A stretch of 64,000 nt of DNA from the NCBI RefSeq assembly GCF_031143425.1, contig NC_090446.1:1025189066-1025253065 (forward strand), given 5' to 3'. Positions 12,988-22,399 of this stretch are shown here, piece after piece (within the stretch, counting starts at the first letter, position 1; each line of letters opens with the position of its first letter). Position numbers and translations under genes: made by a program. The notes under the pieces were generated by a model that saw only the letters and a list, made by a program, of their open reading frames with translations, made no database searches and was not told the origin of the DNA. This DNA is from Pleurodeles waltl (lineage: Eukaryota > Chordata > Amphibia > Caudata > Salamandridae).

Positions 12988-14077
12988 TCACTGGAGGTAC
13001 TGCTGTATTATACAACTTCTGTTGTCCACATCTTCTTCTTCTGCCTCCTCTTCCTCACTGTCCACAGGCACCACCGCTGCCACAAGACCATCTCCAGGCT
13101 CATCCTCCTGCAGAAAAGGCACCTGGCGTCTCAAGGCCAGGTTGTGCAACATGCAACGATGATCTGGCACACCTTCTTGGGTGAGTAGTACAGGGATCCA
13201 CCTGTTAGATGGAGGCACCGGAACCTGGCCTTCAGGAGGCCAAAGGTTTTTTTCAGTTATCCTCTTTGTTCACCCATGTGCCTCATTGTAACATTCCTCT
13301 GCCCTTGTCCTGGCATTCCTCACTGGGGTCAGCCATGAGAGGTTAGAGGAAACCAGAGTCACCTGCAAATATTGAGGGATACCTGTTAGACACACACCAA
13401 CTTGTACTGGGTGGGGACCTTGGGCTCACCTATTAGCCACACCCAGTGTCTCTGGAGTTGGCCCATCACGTATGGGATGCTGCTATTCCTCAAGATGAAT
13501 GCGTCATGCACAGAGCCAGGATACTTGGCATTCACATGGTGGATGTACTGGTCCGCCAAACACACCATCTGCACATTCATAGAGTGATAGCTTTTTCGAT
13601 TCCTGAACACTTGTTTATTTCTCCGGGGGGGGGGGTACGTGTGTACCATCAATGGCACCAATGATGTTGGGGATATGTCCCAGGGCATAAAAGTCAGCTT
13701 TCACTGTGGCCAAATCCTACACCTGTGGGAATACGATGTAGCTGCGCATGTGTTTCAGCAGGGCTGACAAAATGCTGGCCAACACGTTGAAGCACATTGG
13801 CTGAGACATCCCTGATGCCATGGCCACTGTTGTTTGGAAAGAACCACTTGCCAGGAAATGGAGTACTGACAGGACCTTCACTAGAGGGGGCATACCTGTG
13901 GGCTGGCGGAAAGCTGACATCAGGTCTGGCTCCAATTGGGCACACAGTTCTTGGATTGTGGCCCGATCAATTCTGTATGTTAGGATAATGTGTCTGTCCT
14001 CCATTGTCGCAAGGTCCACCAGGAGTCAGTACACTGGAGGATGTCGCCATCTCATATTCATCCTCAGCGGTCAAAGC
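12988..14077 (-). pseudogene. HARBI1: HARBI1 transposase main exons, copy 1
   Basis: The minus-strand protein starts after an acceptor-like TTCCATAG at 14078 and reads ATMEDRHIILTYRIDRATIQ, then VLSVLHFLASGSFQTTVAMA. The region around the first catalytic aspartate is frameshifted. KYPGSVHDAF and the VWLIG block follow, then a 67-bp GTGAG...CAG segment (13429-13363) before the second catalytic motif GDSG. The region of the catalytic glutamate is degenerate, with stops. The tail HNLALRRQVPFLQEDEP is well kept. The first exon lies at 18361-18443. Confidence 0.85.
13363..13429 (-). other. GT-AG intron-like segment inside HARBI1 copy 1
   Basis: Minus strand GTGAGCCC...TTTGCAG, 67 bp. Removing it restores W-L-I-G-D-S-G across the second catalytic aspartate. 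The equivalent segment in copy 3 is 92 bp; copy 2 has no insertion here. Confidence 0.75.
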
Positions 14078-14489
14078 CTATGGAAGAAAACGGTGAGCAG
14101 AGGGTCATATTCACACATCAATTGAAAAAATAATGCATCTTTCCCTTTACAAAACCTATATGTGAATCCAAGAGTCAGTTGCTGTGAGAATGTCTGCTGT
14201 GACGCAGTTAGGTGCCATGCCTTGTGCCCCCCTGAAATGGCGGCTGCCTGACCTTTGAGAAGGGACAAGTGGAAATGAGGTAATTCCGCTGGTGTTGTGC
14301 AACTTCGCATTGGTTCTCATTGGGCCCTATGGGTTCCAGAAGCCAATGGCGATGTACGCCAGCGGTGACGGTATGCATCACAGCGGACGTGACTGCCATT
14401 TTCTATCTATTCACTCACTTGCTACCTGACCTTCAACAGGAGAGGACCTACACTGCAAGTGCTGCTGTGACCTGTGTCTGGAAGCGACA

Positions 14490-16827
14490 ATGGCTCATGT
14501 GTCTGGGGAAAGGGTCCCTGCCTTCACTGCAGAGGAGTTGGAGAGATTGGTGGATGGGGTCCTACCCCAGTACACGTTACTCTACGGTCCTCCAGACAAA
14601 CAAGTGAGTACACTGTGAGCATGATGCGTGGGCCATGAATGTATCGAGTGCTGTGTGTGTAAGCTACATGCGGGGGGCTGAGGCGTCCTGGCCAGAGTGC
14701 TGCATGTATGGTGGTCAATGTATGTGCGTCAAGGGATGGGAGGGATCTGGTGGGCCATGAGTGTGACGGCCTGGACGGTTAACTAATTCCATTTTCTGCT
14801 CTCTTTTCCATGCAGGTCAGCACCCATCAGAAAAAGGGTATTTGGCGTGCTATCGCCAAGGAGGTGTGGACCCTGGGGGTCTTTGACAGGCAGAGCACCC
14901 ACTTCCGCAAACAGTGAGAGGACCTTGAAGGAATCACAGCAGCCACAAGGGGGTGAGTACAGATTCAGAATCATGACTGTGCGCGCGTTAAGGATTACCT
15001 GGGTGTGGGATGTGGGCTGTGGGTGCCCCTAGGCCAGGTCGAACATGGCAGGGTAGGTCCCTTGTTGGGCAGGCTCTGAAGCACTCCACCCCCAATAGTG
15101 TTAGTGGGGATCTACTACTGGGCAGGGTCCTGTGGGTTTCAGGTGTGCAGCTAATGGCGTTAGGTACAGCCACCACCCCCCCCTACCAGCACCACCCTCC
15201 CAGCAGCCCCTCAGCATGTTACACATGCCCGCTCATCCAGGAGGGTGGACATCTCCTTCGCCCCAGGCACCTCAGGCCCTGCCCCAGTCATCCCTGCTGC
15301 CCTCAGCGAGGAGGCTATTGACCGCCTGAGATCCCTCGCTGTTGGGCAGTCAACCATACTGAATGCCATCCAGGGTATAGAGAGGCATTTGCAACAAACA
15401 AATGCATACCTGGAGGGCATTCACTCAGGCGTGGTGGCCCAACAGAGAGCATTTCAGGCTCTGGCCTGAGCACTGATGGCAGCCATTGTCCCTGTCTCTA
15501 GCCTCCAACTTCCTCTACCCAGCCCCAATCCCCTCAACCTCAACCTATCCCAAGCACACCTTCAGACCAGCATTCACCTAAATCAACACACAAAAGTGGC
15601 TCAGACAAACATACAGGCACTCACACAAACACCATCCCCATGCAGACACACCAACATCCACTGTCTCCAATGTGTCCCCCTCCTCGTCGTCCACCTCCCT
15701 CCCAGTAGCGTCCCCACTCACACCTGGATGCACTACATCCTCATCCACTACCTCCATCACCAGCATGCCCATCACAACACACCCCTCACGGGCAGTCACC
15801 ACCTCCACATCCATGCACACGTCCCCTGTGTCTTCACCCAGTGTGTCTGTGACCCCTCCTCTCAAAGTACACAAATGCAAGCACCCACCCACCCAACAGC
15901 CATCCACCTCACAACAGCATCCAGCCCATGCACCTGCACCCAAAATCAGCAGACAGACACCTCCTACAACCACTCCCTCTTCCTCCACTCCCAAACCCTC
16001 TCCCTCTTCCTGCCCCAGTATCTCTAAAAGCTTTTCCTGGCAAACATTGACCTCTTCCCTACCCCTCCCGCCACCCCCGTCCTTCCTTTCGGGCCAGGGT
16101 GGCCAGAACTCAGCCCAGCACCTCAGCCACCAAGTCGATGTCCACTGTGGTTCCTGCAGCTATCAGAGGCTCAAAGGGGGCACCCGTCAGCCCAGCCAGT
16201 GTGTCACCAACCCCTGCCAAGCCCAAAACCATTCCGCCACCTGGCAAGGTGAAGAGGGGGACAGCATCCACCAAGGGGAAGGAGCCACAGCCACCCAGCA
16301 AGGCCACCTCAAAGATTCCAGCTGCCAGACCCAAGGTCACACCATCTGCCAAGGTGAGGAAGGGGCACAAAACACCAGGCAAGGCACTTCAGCCGTCCAA
16401 GGCTGCAGGTGAAGGCCTGGTGGCTACCAGCACAACCGCCAGCACCGCCACCTGCACCGCGGACAGCGTCGCCCACAGCCCCACCGCTAGCACCGCTGCA
16501 AGCACCGCCACCTGCACCGCTGCAGGCACCACTGCTGTCAGCAGCCCCAGTGGGCAGCCGTCCGAGGATGCAGGAGAAGGGCTGGAGCCCCCCTCCACCA
16601 CTGGCAGCACCGGCACCTGCACCACGGCCAGCACCGCCACCTGCACCGCTGCTAGCACCGCTGCAGGCCCCGCCGCAAGCACCGCCACCTGCACCGCTGA
16701 TGGTAGCACCACTGCCAGCAGCAGTAGCCCCAGTGGGCAGCCATCCGAGGCTGCACGAGAAAGGCTGGAGCCTCCCTCCACCACTGGCAGCACCAGCACC
16801 GGCACTACCACCAGTTTGCAGCCGTAG
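14490..16827 (+). pseudogene. Harbinger gene C (second Myb/SANT-like protein), copy 1
   Basis: Exon 1 (14490-14603) encodes FTAEELERLVDGVLPQY, the first helix of a Myb/SANT-like domain. Exon 2 starts at 14818 with VSTHQKKGIWRAIAKEV but hits a stop and has lost the rest of the domain. The first part of exon 3 appears deleted; recognisable exon 3 starts near 15190 with a conserved ISFAPGTSGP block, then IDRLRSLAVGQSTILNAIQG (a likely helical oligomerisation segment). Then come S/T/P/H-rich low-complexity sequence and Ala/Thr/Ser repeats to a stop at 16827. Several frameshifts. Confidence 0.8.
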
Positions 16828-16939
16828 CCGTCGCAGGATGGAGTCTAGCCCTGGCTCGATGGACTATCATGCAACCTGGTCCCTGCAAATCTCGTGCCTC
16901 AGACACCCAGGTGAGGGACTGTGAACTGCCACACCCCAA

Positions 16940-17585
16940 GTGTTGCATCACTGGGCACAAAGCCCCCTCCAGAACCAGTGGAAGAAGGCATCCACTCACC
17001 CTATCCTTGGCAGGATGAAGCACACTGGGCACAAAGCCCCCTCCAGAACAGGTGGAAGAAGGCATCCACTCACCCTATCCTTGGCAGGATGAAGCACACT
17101 GGGCACAAAGCCCCCTCCAGAACCAGTGGAGATATGCATCCACTCACCCAATCCTTGGCAGGATGAAGCACACTGGGCACAAAGCCCCCTCCAGAACCAG
17201 TGAAGAAGGCATCCACTCACCCTATCCTTGGCAGGATGAAGCACACTAGGCACAAAGCCCCCTCCAGAACCAGTGGAGATATGCATCCACTCACCCTATC
17301 CTTGGCAGAATGAACCACAATGGGCACAAAGCCTCTTCCAGAACCAGTGGAGATATGAATCCACTCACCCTATCCTCGGCAGGATGAAGCACACTGGGCA
17401 CAAAGCCCCCTCCAGAACCAGTGGAAGAAGGCATCCACTCACCCTATCCTTGGCAGGATGAAGCACACTGGGCACAAAGCCCCCTCCAGAACCAGTGGAG
17501 ATATGCATCCACTCACCCTATCCTTGGCAGGTTGAAGCTCAATGGGCACAAAGATCCCTCCAGAACCAGTGGAGATATTCATCCA
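16940..17585 (+). repeat. 74-bp minisatellite, about 9 units
   Basis: Tandem units built around GCATCCACTCACCCTATCC, TTGGCAGGATGAAGCACACT, GGGCACAAAGCCCCCTCC and AGAACCAGTGG. They lie just 3' of gene C. The same 74-bp family is found at the same place in copy 3 (57080-57635). Confidence 0.9.
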
Positions 17586-17905
17586 CGTGAGAGATTGTGG
17601 CTTTGCACTCCCCAGGACCAAGCAGTGGGCAAACCATCCACTTGAGAGACTGTGGCTTTGCACTCCCCAGGACCAAGCAGTGGGCAAACCATCTACTTGA
17701 GAGACTGGCCTTGCACTCCCCAGGACCAAGCAGTGGGCAAACCACCCACTTGAGAGACTGTGGCTTTGCACTCCCCAGGACCAAGCAGTGGGCAAACCAC
17801 CCACTTGAGAGACTGTGGCCTTGCACTTCCCAAGAGCAAGCAGTGGGCAAACCACCCACTTGAGAGACTGTGGCCTTGCACTCCCCAGGACATCGCTGTG
17901 GGCAT
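17586..17905 (+). repeat. 53-bp minisatellite, about 6 units
   Basis: Units begin GAGACTGTGGCTTTGCACTC and contain CCCAGGACCAAGCAGTGGGC. They are related to the 65-bp units at 46885-47322 and the short array at 57636-57795. Confidence 0.9.
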
Positions 17906-18360
17906 GGAGCCCCCTTGAGGAGCAGTGCCGTTTTACCATCTTCAGGCTGAGGTGCTCCCCCTTCATCCTCCCCCTGAGGTGCCTGTGTGTTTTTGACCTG
18001 ATGCCACTGCAGTGTTCTCTCCATACTGAGTCAAGTGTAGGCTTGGCCTATGATTTTTGGCCCAGTGGCCCACGGACATTTTGAGTGGCCAATGTACGGC
18101 CTTATGTACATATTGTATATTTTTGTAAATACTGTTTTTAAAATTATTACGTATTGCAGACTATTTCTAATATATCACTGATTTGACTCTATTCCTTTTG
18201 TCCTTGCGTTCTTCCAGGGGGTTGCGTGGTGTAAATGTAATGTTGTTGCATGTGTTTGTGTGTGTAGTGTTGTGGGAGAGGGTGGGGGTGTTGCTTGGTT
18301 TGTGTGTGTGTCACTCTCTTTTTCCTCCCCCCTCCCCTGTGTACTAGGTGCAGTACTCAC

Positions 18361-18443
18361 TGTGGTTGTCGCCACCGCCGTTCGTACTCCTGGTACATGA
18401 GGAGGTAGACCAGTATGGGCAGGACCTGCAACTCAGGCTCTAT
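18361..18443 (-). pseudogene. HARBI1: HARBI1 first coding exon, copy 1 (start codon lost)
   Basis: The minus-strand 83-nt exon reads EPELQVLPILVYLLMYQEYE and is followed by a GTGAGTACTG donor at 18360-18351. The initiator ATG is ATA here (18443-18441). Length and frame match the first exons in copies 2 and 3. Confidence 0.8.
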
Positions 18444-18539
18444 GGCGTCCTGGTTCTTCGTTGAGTGTCGAGAGGTGAGTGGTTTCCCTTCCAAGTCCTG
18501 TTTCCGCTGTGCTTTTTATGGCATTGGTACCGCCACGGA

Positions 18540-18771
18540 AAAGTCGGCGGATGGACAGGTTGTGATGGAGTGGGCGGTACATTGACTTCCGCCTGTCTGT
18601 TGGCGGTTACCGCTGCGGTGTTTGTTGCTACCGCCGTTGCGGTCAGAGTGTTAAAGTGGCTGTCTGTGTTGGCGGTTTCTGCAGTGGTCGTGATCCCATT
18701 TTTTTTACCGCCGGCCTGTTAGCGGTGTTACCTCCGCTTTAACAAAGACAGCCAGGGTTGTAATGAGTGCC
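18540..18771 (+). repeat. Harbinger right terminal region, GGCGG-rich
   Basis: Repeated GGCGGT/ACCGCC-type motifs approach the terminal segment GCCAGGGTTGTAATGAGTGCC. It is the counterpart of 47940-48213 and 58430-58659. Confidence 0.8.
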
Positions 18772-18784
18772 ATTGTCTGCTACC

Positions 18785-19790
18785 TGCTTCATTTACAAAA
18801 GTCTGGGTTAACATTTACCTCTATAAGATTGCATCTCATTGCAGTGGCTGCCTAGCTACAAAATAGGCAACACCTTTCTTTGTTCAAGGTTCCAATGTTT
18901 AAAGCTTTCAAAGAGGGGCTCAAAGGAATGATTCCACTGTGGGTTCCACCTGCAAACTCATGGAACCCCAACGTTGTTCTCACAAGACTCATGGGCCCTC
19001 CATTTGAACCTCTGCACTCATGCCCCTTCAATTCCTTTCTTGGAAGGTGGCATTTTTAATCACCATCACTTCACTTAGACGTGTTAGCTAGCTCCAGGCT
19101 TTAACTTTGGAAGAACCTTTTTTCCAGCTACATAGGGATAGAGTGGTTGTCCGCACCAACCCTACATTTTTCCTTAAAGTGGTTTCTCATATTTACCTCA
19201 ACCAGTTGATTGAGTTACCAGTTTTTTCCCTCAACCAGACACTGTTGTGGAAAGAGCTATACATACATTAGATGTTAAAAGAGACCTTATGTTCTATATT
19301 AATAGAGCTGAAACCTTCTGAAAAACTAAACAACTTTATGCTGCTTTTTCTCCTCACATAAAGGCAACACTATATCGAAATCAGGCATAGCCAGATGGAT
19401 AGTCAAAAACATTCAGCATGTTATACTAAAGCCAAAAAACCTTTACGTATTCCCTCTAGAGTACACTCTACTAGGAAAAAGGGAGCATCTATGGTTTTTC
19501 TAGGACACATTCCCATTGCTGACATATGCATAACATGGTCCACACCACACACAATCACCAAACATTATTGAGAGGATGTTTTAGCAAGCCAACAAGCCAA
19601 TGTAGATCAGGCAGTGCTACGTACTCTTTTTCAAACAATTGCAATACCCATAGGTTAGCCACCACTTTTGAGAGGGACTGTTTTGCAGTCTATGCAGAGC
19701 ATGTGTATCTACATCCACACATGCCTATAATACAATCTGTAACTTACTCTGTGGGCATCTGTTTGTGGCATGTAGTGCTGTAGGTTCACA
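18785..19790 (+). pseudogene. DIRS tyrosine recombinase, 5'-truncated
   Basis: Frame fragments match the conserved DIRS recombinase: VVLTRLMGPPFEPLHSCP near 18975-19030, an ITSLRRVS block near 19065, LALTLEEP-like sequence, RDRVVVRTNPTFFLKVVSHI near 19135-19195, a DVKR motif near 19270, a RWIV-equivalent near 19395 and HSTRKKGASMVFLGHIPIAD near 19465-19525. Several stops and frameshifts are present. The N-terminal third is missing because the breakpoint lies at 18771. An intact enzyme would insert the circular cDNA without target duplication. Confidence 0.85.
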
Positions 19791-19795
19791 TGCTC
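19735..19795 (+). other. DIRS internal complementary region
   Basis: The block GGCATGTAGTGCTGTAGGTTCACATGCT is nearly the reverse complement of the element's right end (20039-20112). This is the internal complementary region that DIRS elements use to template and join their ends during cDNA circle formation. Confidence 0.75.
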
Positions 19796-19924
19796 CCATC
19801 CTCCTCCCCGGAAACCTGTGGTCATTGCAGTTTATTCTACTTTTTCCCACATGGACATCTCATAACATACACTTACTCTACACTTGATTCTCACCCTTCT
19901 GCAGGCTAACAATCTAACAAAGGA

Positions 19925-20112
19925 GTTGATGCCCATGCACAGTATCACTGAGAAGGAGGAGCCACTCTCCCTCATGACTCAAAATACTTTTTTTTTAAAG
20001 GAAAAACAACTTGCACACATCTGGACCCAACATTAGTTGGCAGGAGTATGCAAAGCATGTGAATCTACAACACTACATGCTATGAACAGATGCTTACAGG
20101 GTAAGTAACATA
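19925..20112 (+). repeat. DIRS right inverted terminal repeat
   Basis: Inverted match to 3870-4060 (GGAGTTGATGCCCATGCACA and AACAACTTGCACACATCTGG). The outer end near 20112 is set by the end of the match to the internal complementary region. Confidence 0.8.
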
Positions 20113-20297
20113 TTCCTTCTAATCCTTTATTTAATTTGTTCATCGTTCAAACAGTTCCTTGATCTGAATATTTCCTGACATTTTCAGTGTTTGCAGTGGT
20201 TGGCATGGTTTGTCATTCAGCAAATCTGATTAGCAAGGAGTCTTTCATTTATTGTTACTCTGCAAACTAGGGTAGACTAATGCATTTACAAAAATTG

Positions 20298-20392
20298 GGG
20301 CCAATTCACAAAGGCATAACTGTGTTTGTGAAGTAGTGCTACAGAATAACTACTTCCAATAGTCAGAAATGCCTTTGTGAATCAGCACATGT
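20298..20392. repeat. Short inverted-repeat unit (MITE-like), 1
   Basis: Begins GGCCAATTCACAAAGGCATA and ends ATGCCTTTGTGAATCAGC, giving inverted ends around a core with GTGCTAC. About 95 bp. Confidence 0.6.
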
Positions 20393-20490
20393 CCAACTCA
20401 CTATCAGTAAAAGTGTAAAGAGGGCAACGTCCTTTCTTTTTTTTTACAAACTGTAAATGAATATTCACTGGATAGTTTTGTTCTCAATTA

Positions 20491-20585
20491 TTTAGGACCA
20501 TTTCATAAAGGCATTTAGAAGTACTTGAAGTACTCCTACAGGATTACTACTTCCCATATTCCGGTATGCCTTCGTGAATTGGTCA
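20491..20585. repeat. Short inverted-repeat unit (MITE-like), 2
   Basis: Begins GGACCATTTCATAAAGGCAT and ends TATGCCTTCGTGAATTGGTC. Related to the unit at 20298-20392, similar size, with about 100 bp between them. Confidence 0.6.
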
Positions 20586-21622
20586 TATCTTGTATAGTTT
20601 TAGAAAAGTCTTGTACGATATTCAGTTATATTTCCTTGTAGGAATCTGGATAGGAAAACTTCCAAATGAAAGCTGTAACTGATGATGTGCCCACCATGAT
20701 CTCATATTTTTTTTACACATTCTAGATTTTGTCATCAGCTATACTCTTATTTTATGTCAGATCCGTCTTTCCTAACAGTGCAAAAAATCTCACGTAATTT
20801 ATTCTTATATTCCAAATAGAATCATTCATGAGAACTTGATTTTTATAGATCATTTGCAGCAGAACATAACCTAGTCTGTGTCTATGGCGGGGGTTTCTAA
20901 AGTGTGACTACTACCCCGAAGGGCATCCTGGGGCTGGGATTATGAAGATAGCAAAACAGAGGAAGGATGTTCATAGAGCATACATATACTTTGTGAGATG
21001 TTTCTTGTAGAATGAAGAGCTTGAGATAGCCCTAATGTTAAAAAGCAGAAACTTTCATTGCTTATTGCCCAAGAAACAGCAAGATTGACTTACCAAAGTA
21101 CTTCTCTTGATAGACAGAATGGGATAAGGTAACAGGAAGCATAATGAAGAGAGCATTGCTGGAAATAAATCTGGAATTTAATTGGACAGAAAAAGGTCCT
21201 CTCTGGTGGATGACATTATAAACTAAACAGAAATGCTGTGCTACATGCATATAAATGAGAGCACAGCAAACAACAGCTGTTCCTGTATGTTTGTGGTACA
21301 TTTTTAACACACATTTGTGGTAACGTTTTACTGTGAATGACACTTAATTGCACAAAATGGCATGATGGCATTATTTTGAGAACTAGTGTGATACGAAATT
21401 AGCTAAATTACACAAATTACGCCCCATAATTGAAATATCGCTGAGCCCTAAAAAGAACATGACCTCAAAGAAAGACCGCAACAATGCTTCAAGCTAGGAC
21501 CAATGGCATCTTTACCAAGGTAGAAGAGGAGAGCATGACAGGACTCAAACGGACGCCCCAATCTTATGTTATGTATCAGTCAAGTCAAGTGAAGTCAAAA
21601 TGTATTGATGTTTAGACATATT

Positions 21623-22163
21623 GGGCCAGATTTACAAGGCCCTAGCACCACCATAACATCACTTTTAGTGACGCTCCGGTGGTGCTGTACAGTGCACTAC
21701 ATTTACAACTGCCTCCACAACAGTTTTCTGCGTCAGAGAGGCATGCAGTGGGTGTTGCTGTGGGTATTCCACCGCAACACCCATTGCTTTTAACACAGTA
21801 ACAGAAAATCTGTGGCAGCACAAAAACTAACACCACCCCAGGGGTGACATTAGAATGGCAAAACGAGGAATGTGTGCTGCAGCACACATAGAAGTGCCAA
21901 ATTACCATTGTAGATTGTTTATGTGCAGGAAGGAACACCTTCCAGCACATAATCAATGACTCCCCACAACGTAGACACCCTTGCACTATGGTGAAGGATG
22001 ACTGCTTTGGCCAAGGCTGCTTAATTTAGCACCGGCGCAGGAGGAGATGCAGGGGTGCACCCTATTCTTGTAAATACGGCACATACCTGCATTTCAAAAC
22101 TGATGCTGCACTGCTAATTTTGGTGGATCACCGCGCTGCACCAGTTTCTTGTAGCTCTGGCTC
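21623..22163. mobile_element. Harbinger-type MITE with ATT target duplication
   Basis: The left end GGGCCAGATTTACAAG and the right end (reverse complement GAGCCAGAGCTACAAG) form terminal inverted repeats. ATT at 21620-21622 and 22164-22166 is a 3-bp target duplication typical of Harbinger. 541 bp, no coding capacity. The right flank is immediately the 3' end of the reverse-strand LINE. Confidence 0.8.
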
Positions 22164-22399
22164 ATTCTCTTTAAAACATGCATTTTAAAACATTTTAAAA
22201 CAATATAAAAACATATATCTCAACCTCCCCTCATGTCAACCTTCCCCCTACATCTAATACAGGGACAACCCAATACCCATCACATGAAACATTACCACTC
22301 TTCTCTCCAATTTTCACAACTCTAAAAATATCTAACCTAATCTCTACAGCCCTAATCCAAAGTTAGCCATGGCACATGCCACATCTAAAAATTCCAAAT

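Larger units (their letters stand above)
11856..18771 (+). mobile_element. Harbinger copy 1, left end missing
   Basis: Same gene order as the complete copy at 38458-48213, but homology begins inside exon 2 of gene A (CACCCACCCAGCGGGCCCAT near 11870), so the left terminus and gene A exon 1 are lost. The right end is present, ending TAATGAGTGCC at about 18771. All three genes are decayed. Its junction with the truncated gypsy element has no visible target duplication, which suggests deletion rather than a clean insertion. Confidence 0.88.
3860..20112 (+). mobile_element. DIRS-type tyrosine-recombinase retrotransposon, split by nested insertion
   Basis: Left part 3860-8195: inverted terminal repeat, gag remnant, RT and RNase H. 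Right part 18772-20112: tyrosine recombinase, internal complementary region and right inverted terminal repeat. The two terminal repeats match in inverted orientation, for example GTTGGGTCC, GATGTGTGCAAGTTGTTTTTC and TGATACTGTGCATGGGCAT. The 10.6-kb segment between them (8196-18771) is foreign: part of a gypsy element and part of a Harbinger. Some DIRS sequence is missing at the breakpoint, because the N-terminal part of the recombinase is not found on either side. DIRS elements are known to be abundant in salamanders. Confidence 0.88.
20113..21622. other. Non-coding spacer with two small palindromic repeats
   Basis: AT-rich, with no credible gene on either strand. It contains two short inverted-repeat units (listed separately) and some poly-T runs. 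Open frames up to about 93 codons near 21062-21343 show no recognisable motif. Confidence 0.6.

Noticed and set aside
16940..17905. CRISPR-like array
   Set aside because: Units are contiguous tandem repeats with no unique spacers, in eukaryotic transposon sequence.
17439..18024. Minus-strand frames of 160-175 codons
   Set aside because: They arise from the 74- and 53-bp minisatellites.
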